From contig NZ_BMYD01000001.1 in the NCBI RefSeq assembly GCF_014652095.1, positions 535,466 through 599,465 on the forward strand: 64,000 bases of DNA, read 5' to 3'. Positions 55,993 to 64,000 of this stretch are shown here, one piece after another. The notes beneath the pieces are model-generated. The model had not been told where the DNA came from, ran no database searches, and worked only from the letters and a program-made list of their open reading frames with translations. Source of the DNA: Cognatilysobacter bugurensis (lineage in GTDB: Bacteria; Pseudomonadota; Gammaproteobacteria; Xanthomonadales; Xanthomonadaceae). The position numbers and the translations under genes were made by a program. The stretch's first letter is position 1. Each line of letters begins with the position of its first letter.

Positions 55993-57096
55993 TCAGTGGC
56001 CGCCGCGGATGCGACCCTGGAAGCGCGGTACCGAGCGACCCAGCGGCAGCTTCAGCTTGCCGATCGCGCTGATGCGCTCTTCGGCCAGGCGGTCGGCGGC
56101 CTTGTAGGTCGGGATGCCGTCGCGCTCGGCGATCTCGAAGATGCGGCCGAGGTTGTGGTAGATCGTGCGCATCATGCGCATCGCGCGTTCGCGGTTGTAG
56201 CCGTCGAGCTCCAGCGCGACGTTCATGACACCGCCCGCGTTCACCGCGTAATCCGGCGCGTACAGGATGCCGCGCTTGGCGACTTCATCGCCGATCGCGT
56301 TGTTCGCGAGCTGGTTGTTCGCGGCGCCGCAGATGACCTTCGCCTTCAGGCGCGGCAGCGTCTGCTCGTTGACCGTGCCGCCGAGCGCGCACGGCGAGTA
56401 GATGTCGGCCGGCACGTCGTAGATCTCGTCGAGACCCACGGCTTCCGCGCCGAACTCGTTGACTGCGCGATCGACCAGCTGCTGGTTGATGTCGGTGACG
56501 AAGATCTTCGCGCCGCGCTCCTTGAGCAGCTTCACGAACTCCATGCCGACGTGGCCGAGGCCCTGCACGGAGTAGGAGTACTTGCCCACTTCCTCGTTGC
56601 CGAAGCGCTTGTTGAGCGCGGCCATCAGGCCCTGCAGCGTGCCGTACGCGGTGAACGGCGACGGGTCGCCCGAACCGCCGTGGACCTGGTGCACGCCGGT
56701 GACGTACTCGGTCTCGCGGTAGACGTACTCCATGTCGTTGACGTCGATGCCGACGTCCTCGGCCGTGATGTAACGGCCGCCGAGCGACTCGACGAACTGG
56801 CCGAACGCGCGGAACAGCGCCTCGGACTTGTCCTTCGCCGGATCGCCGATGATCACGGCCTTGCCGCCACCGATGTTCAGGCCCGCGACCGCGTTCTTGT
56901 ACGTCATGCCGCGCGAGAGGCGCAGCACGTCGTTCAGCGCTTCCGCCTCGGTCTTGTACGGCCACATGCGCGTGCCGCCCAGGGCCGGGCCGAGCACGGT
57001 GTTATGGATCGCGATGATGGCCTTGAGGCCGGCGTCCTTGTTGTGGCAGAACACGACCTGCTCGTGGCCGAAGGTGTCGAGGGTTTCGAAAATCAT
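55993..57096 (-). CDS. ldh: Leucine dehydrogenase (Glu/Leu/Phe/Val dehydrogenase family)
   Basis: A 367-residue enzyme: [39 protein letters not shown] with the substrate lysines, [32 protein letters not shown] (NAD site) and [18 protein letters not shown]. It deaminates leucine or other branched-chain amino acids to 2-oxo acids with NAD, the first step before isovaleryl-CoA formation. It starts at ATG 57096 ([13 protein letters not shown]). A perfect 14-bp palindrome lies 130 bases upstream. Phenylalanine or valine could also be substrates. Confidence 0.93.
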   Translation of the reverse strand: MIFETLDTFGHEQVVFCHNKDAGLKAIIAIHNTVLGPALGGTRMWPYKTEAEALNDVLRLSRGMTYKNAVAGLNIGGGKAVIIGDPAKDKSEALFRAFGQFVESLGGRYITAEDVGIDVNDMEYVYRETEYVTGVHQVHGGSGDPSPFTAYGTLQGLMAALNKRFGNEEVGKYSYSVQGLGHVGMEFVKLLKERGAKIFVTDINQQLVDRAVNEFGAEAVGLDEIYDVPADIYSPCALGGTVNEQTLPRLKAKVICGAANNQLANNAIGDEVAKRGILYAPDYAVNAGGVMNVALELDGYNRERAMRMMRTIYHNLGRIFEIAERDGIPTYKAADRLAEERISAIGKLKLPLGRSVPRFQGRIRGGH

Positions 57097-57446
57097 CCGG
57101 TGCTCCGCGTCGGCAGGCGGTCGCACAAAGGCCACCACGCCGGCTCTAAGTTGATAAGTCGTTGAATCGGCAGTGAATCGTGTCTGCGTGGGGCGCTAGG
57201 GCGTCCGCCGCAGGGCCGACATTCTAATGCAATCGATTGCAGGGGCCGTGACGCGGTGGCCGGGCAAAAGCGGCCATCGTCAGCTCGCGCGCGGTAGCGC
57301 CTTGGTGAAGCGACGCGCCCCCGAAGCATCGTGCATGCGTCACGGTGTCGCACATGCGCTGCATCCGCAGCCGCTAGGTCCCCGTATTCCCGCCCGAACA
57401 ACGCGCCGAAACCACCGGCGCGTAGAACGCCGAAAGGGGAATGACG
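57097..57446. other. 350-bp divergent spacer between leucine dehydrogenase and cupredoxin genes
   Basis: It contains the 14-bp palindrome at 57228-57241, a minus-strand TAGAAT -10-like hexamer at 57226-57221 and no supported gene. Both divergent promoters must lie here. Confidence 0.5.
57228..57241. promoter_or_regulatory. 14-bp perfect palindrome, candidate operator
   Basis: TGCAATCGATTGCA is symmetric about a central CG, the pattern of many LacI-family operators. On the minus strand it overlaps the spacer just upstream of TAGAAT, a -10-like element, so it could control the leucine dehydrogenase gene. No regulator gene for it is seen in the window. Confidence 0.5.
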
Positions 57447-58196
57447 ATGGGACAGTTGATCAGAAAGTGCCTGCTCGCGGGAGGATTGCTTGCGTGCGCG
57501 CAGCTCGCGACCGCGGCAACGCTCGCCCAGCGCGCGTCGGCGGAGTCGCAGGCCGACTCGCACGGCACGCCCACTCAGAAGCCGCGCTCACAGGATGCGA
57601 GCACTGCATCGGGAGCACGCGCTTCGGCCGGGTCGCCAATCCACGGACGCATCAGCCTCACGGCCGGTCCGCGGCAGGACGTCATGCGCGGCGAGGTCGA
57701 GGACACGGTGATCTACTTCGTGCCGGAGGACGGCGCACAGAAGCCGGCCCCGATTCGTGCCAGCGCTGCGACGTACACCAAGGGGTTCGATCCCAACCTT
57801 CTCGTCGTGCCGGTCGGCAGCACGGTCCGGTTTCCGAACCGCGACGTCATCATCCACAACGTGTTCTCGGTAACGCCGGGCTCGGCGTTCGACCTCGGCA
57901 ACTACGGGCCGGGTGAGACGCGCTCGCAGCGTTTCGACAAGGCCGGGCTCGTCGTCGTCAATTGCCGCGTGCACCGCGGCATGCGCGTCAACGTGCTCGT
58001 GCATGAAACGCCGCATCTGGTGCGGCCCGACGCAGACGGCCGTTTCAAGCTGAGCGGACTTCCGGCTGGGCGCGGCACGCTGGTGATCTGGCACCCGCGC
58101 GCGTCCGCGCAGTCGGTCGTGGTGGACGGCGTTTCCAACGCGCCGATCGTCCGCACGCTCGTGGCCTCCCGGCCGCGCATCAGCAGCTACCTCTGA
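57447..58196 (+). CDS. Exported cupredoxin-like protein
   Basis: 249 residues with a signal peptide ending near residue 23 (LACAQLATA), then a 35-residue low-complexity stretch. A cupredoxin domain follows: FPNRDVIIHNVFSV (H137), then VVNCRVHRGMRVNVLV, giving C173, H176 and M179. The C-x2-H-x2-M spacing matches amicyanin-type type 1 copper sites. It is annotated elsewhere as methylamine utilisation-like, but no amine dehydrogenase is near. After the domain comes a C-terminal carboxypeptidase-regulatory-like segment (GRFKLSGLPAGRGTLVIWHP). AGGGGA is well placed for ATG 57447, six bases after an earlier ATG. The sensor gene begins 8 bp downstream. Confidence 0.88.
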   Translation: MGQLIRKCLLAGGLLACAQLATAATLAQRASAESQADSHGTPTQKPRSQDASTASGARASAGSPIHGRISLTAGPRQDVMRGEVEDTVIYFVPEDGAQKPAPIRASAATYTKGFDPNLLVVPVGSTVRFPNRDVIIHNVFSVTPGSAFDLGNYGPGETRSQRFDKAGLVVVNCRVHRGMRVNVLVHETPHLVRPDADGRFKLSGLPAGRGTLVIWHPRASAQSVVVDGVSNAPIVRTLVASRPRISSYL

Positions 58197-58204
58197 GGCG
58201 ACAC

Positions 58205-59245
58205 ATGAGTCGGAACCGTTTTCTGACCCGCGTGGGCCTCGTGGCCCTGGCGTTGGTGCTCGCACTCGGTGCATTGCTGATCTGGCAACAGGCGCGGCTT
58301 TTGCACGTGCACGATGCGCACGTGCGTGAGCAACAGCGGGCCACCCAGCGCGCAATCGAGAACCAGCACCGAGCTGCACTGCAAAAGCGGGCGGAGTTCG
58401 TCGCGAGCGACCCCGCCTTCGCGGGCTACGTCGAGCAGGCGATGGGCGGCGCATTGCCCGGCATGGACATCGACACGACCTCCATCGTCGACCTACTGCG
58501 CGAGCGCCAGAGCCAGCACGGTCTTGCCGCCTCCGCCGTGCTGGACCGCAACGGCCGCGTCGTCGCGTCCACGGTGGAACTTGGGCGCGCCGGCACGCTG
58601 GAAGGCGACCCCTTGTTTGCGCGAGCGCAGACCGACCTCACCGTGGTGACCGGTGTGCGCGAGCAGGCCGAGGGCCTGCTGCACGTGGCAGTGCTTCCAC
58701 TGGCGGCGGTCGGCGTGAGCGAAGGCTTCCTGCTCGTCGGAATGCCGCTGGACCTTCGCTTTGCGCAGGAGATCGCTGCCGCGGGCGGGGGCGACGTGCT
58801 GCTGCGGCACGCCGACAGCGGGCGCGTCGTGGCCTCTACGCTCGGTGGAGCGCCTGCAGCCATCCTGCAGGCGCTCGCACAGCCTGGCGATGCAGCACCG
58901 GCGCAGGTGCTCGTCGGTGATGCCGACCGTCCGGTAACGGTGCTGCCCTTGCTCGATTCGGATCGCGCGCGACTCGTGCTGCTCGCATCGGCTGCGCCCC
59001 GCGAAGCCCTCATCGGCGCGCTGCGCACGACGTGGCTGGTTGCGGTCGCCGTTCTGTTGCTGGTGCTCGCAGCGGTGGCATGGCTGATCTGGCGCAGCGT
59101 GTTGAAGCCCGCGGCCGCGATCGCCGATTGCCTCGATCGCGCCGGTGCCGGTGATTTCCGCTTGCAGATGCCGATGGCGGCGGCCGGCTCCCTCGCACCG
59201 CTCGCGCACGCATTCAATCGGCTCATGGCGCGCCTGAGCACCTGA
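58205..59245 (+). CDS. Cache/HAMP-type membrane sensor without output domain
   Basis: 346 residues: a membrane helix at residues 10-28 (VGLVALALVLALGALLIW), then a predicted periplasmic sensor of about 240 residues (VVASTVELGRAGTLEGDPL, LLHVAVLPLAAVGVSEGFLLVG). A second helix at about 278-300 (WLVAVAVLLLVLAAVAWLIW) and a HAMP region (RSVLKPAAAIADCLDRAGAGDF ... LAHAFNRLMARL) follow. The protein stops there, with no kinase, GGDEF or EAL domain. Related clusters in other proteobacteria, as I recall them, encode a c-di-GMP enzyme at this position, so this could be a truncated form or one that signals by contact. It is coupled to the cupredoxin gene. Confidence 0.8.
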   Translation: MSRNRFLTRVGLVALALVLALGALLIWQQARLLHVHDAHVREQQRATQRAIENQHRAALQKRAEFVASDPAFAGYVEQAMGGALPGMDIDTTSIVDLLRERQSQHGLAASAVLDRNGRVVASTVELGRAGTLEGDPLFARAQTDLTVVTGVREQAEGLLHVAVLPLAAVGVSEGFLLVGMPLDLRFAQEIAAAGGGDVLLRHADSGRVVASTLGGAPAAILQALAQPGDAAPAQVLVGDADRPVTVLPLLDSDRARLVLLASAAPREALIGALRTTWLVAVAVLLLVLAAVAWLIWRSVLKPAAAIADCLDRAGAGDFRLQMPMAAAGSLAPLAHAFNRLMARLST

Positions 59246-59251
59246 TCACTG

Positions 59252-59287
59252 CCGGCGCATGCGCGTGCCGATAAGCGCATGCGCCGG
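59252..59287. repeat. 13-bp perfect inverted repeat after the sensor gene
   Basis: CCGGCGCATGCGC (59252-59264) pairs with GCGCATGCGCCGG (59275-59287) around a 10-base loop, starting 7 bases after the sensor stop. No T-run follows. Its length suggests an mRNA hairpin or terminator-like element. Confidence 0.6.
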
Positions 59288-59401
59288 ACGATTCGTGCTC
59301 AACGTCCCAACTTCCACACGGCCACGCATCCACTCCGACGCGCCCTGCGTAAAGCGCGACAACGACGCCGGTGCGCGTTGCATATCCAATAGGGGACGTA
59401 C

Positions 59402-60337
59402 GTGAAGCAAACACCATTCGCCCGAGCGACGCGGCTATCGCTCGCCATGGCCACCGCGCTCTGCGCGCCTGCAGCCTATGCGCAGGATCTTGCCTCGCTC
59501 GAAGCGCCGGCCGAAGACGCGACCGACACCCGCGCGGGCATGAGCGGCAAGCTGCTGCTGACCGGCGGCGTGAGCCAGATCGAAGGCGCAGCCGGCGGCG
59601 GTCTCACCCCGTGGGCGGTGATCGGCGGCTACGGCACGCGTGACCAGATCGGCGCGAATGCGTACTTCACCCGGGTCGAAGTCGACGACTACAGCCTCGA
59701 CAGCTTCGGTGCGCTCGTCGGCTTCTACGACCGCGTCGAGCTCAGCATCGCGCGCAACGAGTTCGACACCGAGAACGTCGGCGCCACGCTCGGTCTCGGC
59801 CGCGGGTTCACGATCAAGCAGGACGTGGTGGGCGTGAAGCTCCGCGTGGCCGGCGACGCCGTGCTGGAGCAGGATTCGATGCTGCCGCAAATCGCGATCG
59901 GCGCGCAGCACAAGCGCAACGATCAAGGCGGACTGCTCGCGGCCATCGGCGCGCAGGACGACAGCGGCACCGACTTCTACGTGAGCGCCACCAAGCTGTT
60001 CCTGGATCAGAGCCTGCTGCTCAACGGCACTGTGCGTTTCACCGAGGCCAACCAGTTCGGCATCCTCGGTTTCGGCGGTGACAAGCACGACGGTCACTCC
60101 GCGCAGTTCGAGGCCTCGGCCGCCTACCTCGTCACGCGCAATCTCGCGATCGGCGCCGAATACCGCACCAAGCCCGACAACCTCAACATCGCCGTCGAGG
60201 ACGACGCCTACGACGTGTTCGTCGCCTGGGCGCCGGTCAAGAACGTCTCGCTGACGGTCGCCTATGTCGACCTCGGCAACATCGTCATCGCCGACAACCA
60301 GCGCGGCGTCTACGCCTCGCTCCAGGTCGGCTTCTGA
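59402..60337 (+). CDS. DUF3034 family outer-membrane/periplasmic protein
   Basis: 311 residues with a signal peptide ending near AAYAQDL (about residue 28), then GKLLLTGGVSQIEGAAGGGLTPWAVIGGYGTRDQIG, in parts LTGGVSQIEGAAGGGLTPWA and IGGYGTRDQIGANAYFT, the DUF3034 signature. Alternating polar/aromatic strands (FYVSATKLFLDQSLLLNGTV; ending LGNIVIADNQRGVYASLQVGF with final Phe) suggest a beta-barrel in the outer membrane. It starts with GTG at 59402. It lies between the sensor and the haemoglobin gene. The function is unknown. Confidence 0.85.
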   Translation: MKQTPFARATRLSLAMATALCAPAAYAQDLASLEAPAEDATDTRAGMSGKLLLTGGVSQIEGAAGGGLTPWAVIGGYGTRDQIGANAYFTRVEVDDYSLDSFGALVGFYDRVELSIARNEFDTENVGATLGLGRGFTIKQDVVGVKLRVAGDAVLEQDSMLPQIAIGAQHKRNDQGGLLAAIGAQDDSGTDFYVSATKLFLDQSLLLNGTVRFTEANQFGILGFGGDKHDGHSAQFEASAAYLVTRNLAIGAEYRTKPDNLNIAVEDDAYDVFVAWAPVKNVSLTVAYVDLGNIVIADNQRGVYASLQVGF

Positions 60338-60356
60338 GCAACGCGGAGACCCACCC

Positions 60357-60863
60357 ATGAACCTCTACAACCACGCGCTCGCCACGGCGCTCTCGTTCGG
60401 CCTCGCATTCACCGCGGCCGCCCAGTCGCCGGCGCCGACCGCAGGAGCCGCGCCCGCCGGGCAACAGGACCCCACCGCACGCAATCCCGCGCCGGTTCAC
60501 CCCGAGCTCAAGGGCGTCTTCCAGGATTTCGGCAGCGAGCCGGGACTGACCGCGCTGATGGACGAGTTCATGGCCGTGATGCTCGAAGACCCGCGCATGC
60601 GGCCGTTCTTCGAGAACACCGACCAGCCGCGCATCAAGCGCCAGCTCGTCGAGCAGTTCTGCGCGATCCTCGGCGGCGGCTGCGCCTACAGCGGGCGCGA
60701 CATGAAGTCCTCGCACGCGGGCCTCGGCATCGACCGCGCGGACTTCAACGCACTCGTCGAGGACCTGCAGGTCGCGATGGACCGCAAGGGCGTGCCGTTC
60801 CGCTCGCAGAACAAGCTGCTGGCGATCCTCGCGCCGATGCATCGCGAAGTGATCACGCGCTGA
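60357..60863 (+). CDS. Exported group 1 truncated haemoglobin
   Basis: 168 residues. A signal peptide (residues 1-22, LSFGLAFTAAAQ) and a Pro/Ala linker precede a TrHb1 globin: LMDEFMAVMLEDPRMRPFF, QPRIKRQLVEQFCAILGG, and SSHAGLGIDRADFNALVEDL with the proximal haem histidine at H120. C102 and C109 flank the E-helix and could form a disulfide if periplasmic. It binds haem and probably O2 or NO; export is unusual for this family. It lies 19 bp after DUF3034 and is likely co-transcribed with it. Confidence 0.9.
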   Translation: MNLYNHALATALSFGLAFTAAAQSPAPTAGAAPAGQQDPTARNPAPVHPELKGVFQDFGSEPGLTALMDEFMAVMLEDPRMRPFFENTDQPRIKRQLVEQFCAILGGGCAYSGRDMKSSHAGLGIDRADFNALVEDLQVAMDRKGVPFRSQNKLLAILAPMHREVITR

Positions 60864-60900
60864 GGGCGGGGCGTACCGCGGCGGCGATGCGTCGCCGTGG

Positions 60901-62193
60901 TCAGTAGCTGCGGTAGCGGCGTTCGCGCAGCCACAGCGTGGCGAGCCACTTCTCGCCGCGCTCGACCGGCAGGCCCGCATGCAGCGAGTCTGCGTTGGGC
61001 CGGCCATCGGCGTCGAGGTTGTCGAACATCACCGCGCAGCCTGCGCGCGGCTCCACACGGACGCCCGCCGCCGGGAACTCGGTCGCGCCGCCGGCTTCGA
61101 CGTCGTTGAGATAGACGCAGATCGTGCGGGTACGGTTGCCGGCGTGCGGCCGGTCGGCGGCGAGTGAGGCCGGGTTGAGGTAATCGCGGTGCGGGCGGTA
61201 TTCCTCGCCCGGCGCGTAGCGCAGCACGATCAGCTGCTCGGCATGCACCAGTTCCATGCGTGCGGCTCGCGCGATGCGCAGCTGCACGGCGCGCAGCGCG
61301 AGGTCTTCGAGAATCGGGTCGAAGCTCGCGTCCTGACTGGTCCGCACCTGCGTCGCGGCAGGCTGGCCCGTTTCCGGGTCCAGCGTCTGCGACCGGCGCA
61401 GCAGCTGCGCGCCGCAGGCGATCAGCAGGCGGCACTCGTCAGCCGACAGCAGCCCTTCGATCTCCGACATGCGTGGCGAGGACGCGCGCTCGACCAGCGG
61501 CGGGGTCTGCAGCGCGTCCTCGAGCGCGACCATGCCGGGCGCGGGGATGTGGCGGGGGTCAGTCGTCGGCCTGCGGGCCGACGACGCGGGCAAGGGCAGG
61601 GCGCCCGCCGCTTCTAGCCGGCGACGCAGGTCTTCGGCCGCGGCCGGTTGCGGCGCACAGCCTTCACCGCGGGCGAGCCGCGGAAGCAGCAGCTGCGCGG
61701 CGATGCCGTCGCCCAGCTGCGCGGCGCGTTGCAGCATCTGGACGCACAGCGCCTGGTCCTGCGCGCTGTCGCGGCGTCCGAAATGCACCGCGGCGGCGCG
61801 CAAGGCCGGCGGAAAACCGGCCTGCACCCCGGCGAGCACGCGCTGGTTGATCCGCCCGTCCCGCGGCAGCACGGTGCTGCCTAGCGCGATCAGCGCAAGG
61901 AAGTAGCCAGCCACGACATTGCGCTGCCGCTCGGCGCGCTCCAGCCAGTCGACCGCTGCATGAGGCGCTGCGTCGGTGCCGATGCCATAGAGCAGCATCC
62001 GGGCGCACTCGACCTGCGCGCCGCCGTGACCGGCTTCGGCCGCGGCGCGGTGCAGCTCGAACGCCTCCTCCATCGCGCCGCGCTGGACGAGCGCGAGGGC
62101 AAGGCGCACGCGGTCATCCAGACCGCCACGCGCGGCCGCGGCGCGCAGGGCGGCCAGTTCAGGGTCGACGTCGACAGGGGGCTGGAAGCTCAT
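60901..62193 (-). CDS. 2-oxoglutarate/Fe(II) oxygenase with N-terminal Sel1-like helical repeats
   Basis: 430 residues. The first 180 are helical with Sel1-like repeats (AAAEAGHGGAQVECARMLLYGIGTD; RAAQLGDGIAAQLLL). The C-terminal half is a prolyl-4-hydroxylase-type oxygenase with H335 and D337 (YRPHRDYL), distal H405 (DSLHAGLPV) and 2-oxoglutarate-binding K415 (GEKWLATLW). It hydroxylates an unknown substrate, perhaps proline in a protein. It is divergent from icmF and convergent with the haemoglobin gene. Confidence 0.9.
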   Translation of the reverse strand: MSFQPPVDVDPELAALRAAAARGGLDDRVRLALALVQRGAMEEAFELHRAAAEAGHGGAQVECARMLLYGIGTDAAPHAAVDWLERAERQRNVVAGYFLALIALGSTVLPRDGRINQRVLAGVQAGFPPALRAAAVHFGRRDSAQDQALCVQMLQRAAQLGDGIAAQLLLPRLARGEGCAPQPAAAEDLRRRLEAAGALPLPASSARRPTTDPRHIPAPGMVALEDALQTPPLVERASSPRMSEIEGLLSADECRLLIACGAQLLRRSQTLDPETGQPAATQVRTSQDASFDPILEDLALRAVQLRIARAARMELVHAEQLIVLRYAPGEEYRPHRDYLNPASLAADRPHAGNRTRTICVYLNDVEAGGATEFPAAGVRVEPRAGCAVMFDNLDADGRPNADSLHAGLPVERGEKWLATLWLRERRYRSY

Positions 62194-62446
62194 CGGCGCA
62201 GCTTAGCGCGGTGGGATTTCGCATTCGCGCCGCAGGCGGTGGCGGGGCCAAATGCGACGAGACAGGCGTCGCGCGGCGCCGGCCCGGCGCGACCGCGGCA
62301 GGCATTTCGACGGAACCCCCCGGCGCCTGCGGAGGACGTTTTGCGCCCCGCGCCAACGCGCCACGTCGCGCATGTCCCCACGGCCGGGCTCGTGGGACAC
62401 CCGCGTTACAATCGGGCCATCCCCGTTTTATATGAACGAGCGCGCC

Positions 62447-64000
62447 ATGAGCACGACTGCCGCCCACGCCACCGGCACCGAATCGTCCGCCGAGATCGAA
62501 CGCGCCACGCCGCTGCGCTTCGTCACGGCCGCCAGCCTGTTCGACGGCCACGACGCCGCGATCAACATTATGCGCCGCCTCATCCAGGGGCAGGGCGCCG
62601 AAGTCATCCACCTCGGTCACAACCGCTCGGTCGAGGACGTGGTGCGCGCCGCGCTGCAGGAAGATGCCGACGGCATCGCGCTCTCGTCCTACCAGGGCGG
62701 GCACGTCGAGTACTTCAAGTACATGGTCGACATGCTGCGCGAGCGCGGCGCCGGCCACATCCGCGTGTTCGGCGGCGGCGGCGGCACGATCACGCCCGAG
62801 GAGATCCGCGAGCTGCAGGACTACGGCGTGGAGCGCATCTACCACCCGAACGACGGCATGCACATGGGCCTCGTCGCGATGATCGAGGACGTGATCCGCC
62901 GCGCGAGCGAAGGCCGCATCGAAGGCGAGCCGCCGCATCACAACCCGTCGATCGACGACGAGATCGGCATCGGCCGCATGCTCAGCGCGATCGAAGAGGG
63001 CGCATTCGACGACACCCAGCTCGCGCACCACCGCAAGCAGTGGACGTTCGCCGGCAGCAAGACTCCGGTCATCGGCATCACCGGCACCGGTGGCGCGGGC
63101 AAGTCGTCCGTCACCGACGAGCTGCTCAACCGCTTCCTCGCCAGCTTCCCCGAGATGCGCATCGCGGTGATCTCGGTCGACCCGACCCGCCGCCGCACGG
63201 GCGGCGCGCTGCTCGGCGACCGCATCCGCATGAACTCGCTGCGCTCCAAGCGCGTGTACATGCGCTCGATGGCCACGCGCCGCCAGCACGCCGCGACGAA
63301 CGCCGTGCTCAAGGACTCCATCTGCTTCCTCAAGGGCCTCGGCTACGACCTCGTCATCGTCGAGACCGCGGGCATCGGCCAGTCCGACTCGGAGATCGTC
63401 GACCTCGTCGACTTCCCGATGTACGTGATGACCAGCGACTTCGGCGCGCCGAGCCAGCTCGAGAAGATCGACATGCTCGACTTCGCCGAGCTCGTGGTGC
63501 TCAACAAGTTCGACAAGCGCGGCGCCGAAGACGCACTGCGCGACGTGCGCAAGCAGTGGAAGCGCAACCGCGTGGCGTTCCAGACGCCCGACGAGGACGT
63601 GCCGGTCTACCCGACGATCGCGAGCCAGTTCAACGATCCGGGCATCAGCTGGATGTTCTCGAATCTCTGCCGCCTGCTGCGCGAGAAGCTGCAGGTGCCC
63701 GCCGAGAAGTGGACGCCGGACCTCGACACCTCGCTCAAGGAGCCGCGTGCCACGGTGCTGATCCCCGGCAGCCGCGTGCGCTACCTCGCCGAGATTGCCG
63801 AGCAGGGCCGCTCAATCAACCGCCAGATCGAAACCCAGGCCGAGATCGCCGACCGCGCGCAGAGCTGCTGGCAGGCGCTCGAAGTGCTCGGTGACGCGCA
63901 GTTGCCGAAGGGGCTCGACCTTTACCCGGCGGAGGCGCTCACCGACGGCGGCGACCAAACCCTGCTCACGCTGCGCCAGCGCTACAACGACGCCGTGCAG
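62447..64000 (+). CDS. icmF: Fused isobutyryl-CoA/methylmalonyl-CoA-type mutase IcmF, cut by the window edge
   Basis: 518 codons are visible, running off the right edge. Residues 25-150 are a B12-binding domain (SLFDGHDAAINIMRRLIQGQ, with base-off His 35, and FGGGGGTITPEEI). Residues 205-420 are a MeaB/MeaI-type G-protein (P-loop GITGTGGAGKSSVTDELL, ETAGIGQSDSEIVDLVDF, VLNKFDKRG). The catalytic mutase half should follow beyond the edge. This cofactor-chaperone-mutase fusion is characteristic of IcmF, which converts isobutyryl-CoA and butyryl-CoA (or pivalyl/isovaleryl-CoA). The start may be ATG 62447, or ATG 62432, in frame. It fits with the branched-chain catabolic genes nearby. Confidence 0.93.
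   Translation, partial: MSTTAAHATGTESSAEIERATPLRFVTAASLFDGHDAAINIMRRLIQGQGAEVIHLGHNRSVEDVVRAALQEDADGIALSSYQGGHVEYFKYMVDMLRERGAGHIRVFGGGGGTITPEEIRELQDYGVERIYHPNDGMHMGLVAMIEDVIRRASEGRIEGEPPHHNPSIDDEIGIGRMLSAIEEGAFDDTQLAHHRKQWTFAGSKTPVIGITGTGGAGKSSVTDELLNRFLASFPEMRIAVISVDPTRRRTGGALLGDRIRMNSLRSKRVYMRSMATRRQHAATNAVLKDSICFLKGLGYDLVIVETAGIGQSDSEIVDLVDFPMYVMTSDFGAPSQLEKIDMLDFAELVVLNKFDKRGAEDALRDVRKQWKRNRVAFQTPDEDVPVYPTIASQFNDPGISWMFSNLCRLLREKLQVPAEKWTPDLDTSLKEPRATVLIPGSRVRYLAEIAEQGRSINRQIETQAEIADRAQSCWQALEVLGDAQLPKGLDLYPAEALTDGGDQTLLTLRQRYNDAVQ

Overview
The window is a high-GC, densely coded chromosomal segment from a gammaproteobacterium. It is most like the Lysobacterales/Xanthomonadaceae. The reasons are a methionine synthase split into two adjacent genes, the conserved ssrA - smpB - ratA - rnfH - bamE - fur neighbourhood, a 180-kDa-class NAD-glutamate dehydrogenase, and a bacterial kynurenine/3-hydroxyanthranilate catabolic cluster. 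The assignment rests on gene content only; no rRNA or tRNA gene is visible. I saw no insertion sequence, prophage or CRISPR array.

Layout. 1-2.9 kb: the methionine synthase genes (second half cut by the window edge) behind an ArsR-methyltransferase regulator with a palindromic operator. 3-5 kb: htpG with a heat-shock-type promoter. 5-13.3 kb: an acyl-CoA dehydrogenase, NAD-glutamate dehydrogenase, NAD kinase and a 5'-nucleotidase. 13.3-23.8 kb (minus strand): a long run of genes encoding tryptophan/kynurenine breakdown through 3-hydroxyanthranilate ring cleavage. A bicarbonate-transporter-like permease and a beta-carbonic anhydrase are embedded in it, and sbcB plus two DUF genes form its tail. 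23.9-27.5 kb: an atypical SDR, a PaiB-like protein, two small unknowns and asnS. 27.7-33.2 kb: an IscA-like protein, a DUF885 protein, rpsF-rpsR-rplI, dnaB and a KTSC protein. 33.4-36 kb: alr, an OmpA lipoprotein and an MgtC-like protein.

36-42 kb: the four-gene DNA ligase-associated repair module (nuclease, ATP-dependent ligase, Lhr-type helicase, PdeM phosphoesterase), then tmRNA, a CHASE histidine kinase, smpB and the ratA-rnfH-bamE-fur block. 47-50.2 kb: an HscC-type Hsp70 with a membrane J-domain-like partner. 50.3-57.1 kb: leucine/isovalerate catabolism (MCC beta subunit, thiolase, isovaleryl-CoA dehydrogenase, leucine dehydrogenase) interrupted by two alanine-rich lipoproteins. 57.4-60.9 kb: an exported cupredoxin, a Cache/HAMP sensor without an output domain, a DUF3034 protein and an exported truncated haemoglobin. 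60.9-64 kb: a 2-oxoglutarate oxygenase and the start of the fused mutase IcmF.

How the genes fit together. Many enzymes turn amino acids into central metabolites: glutamate, leucine/branched-chain and tryptophan catabolism. The parts I find least explained are the transporter/carbonic anhydrase pair inside the kynurenine operon and the cupredoxin-sensor-DUF3034-haemoglobin cluster. Functional names are from recognisable motifs and family knowledge; nothing here was checked by database search.
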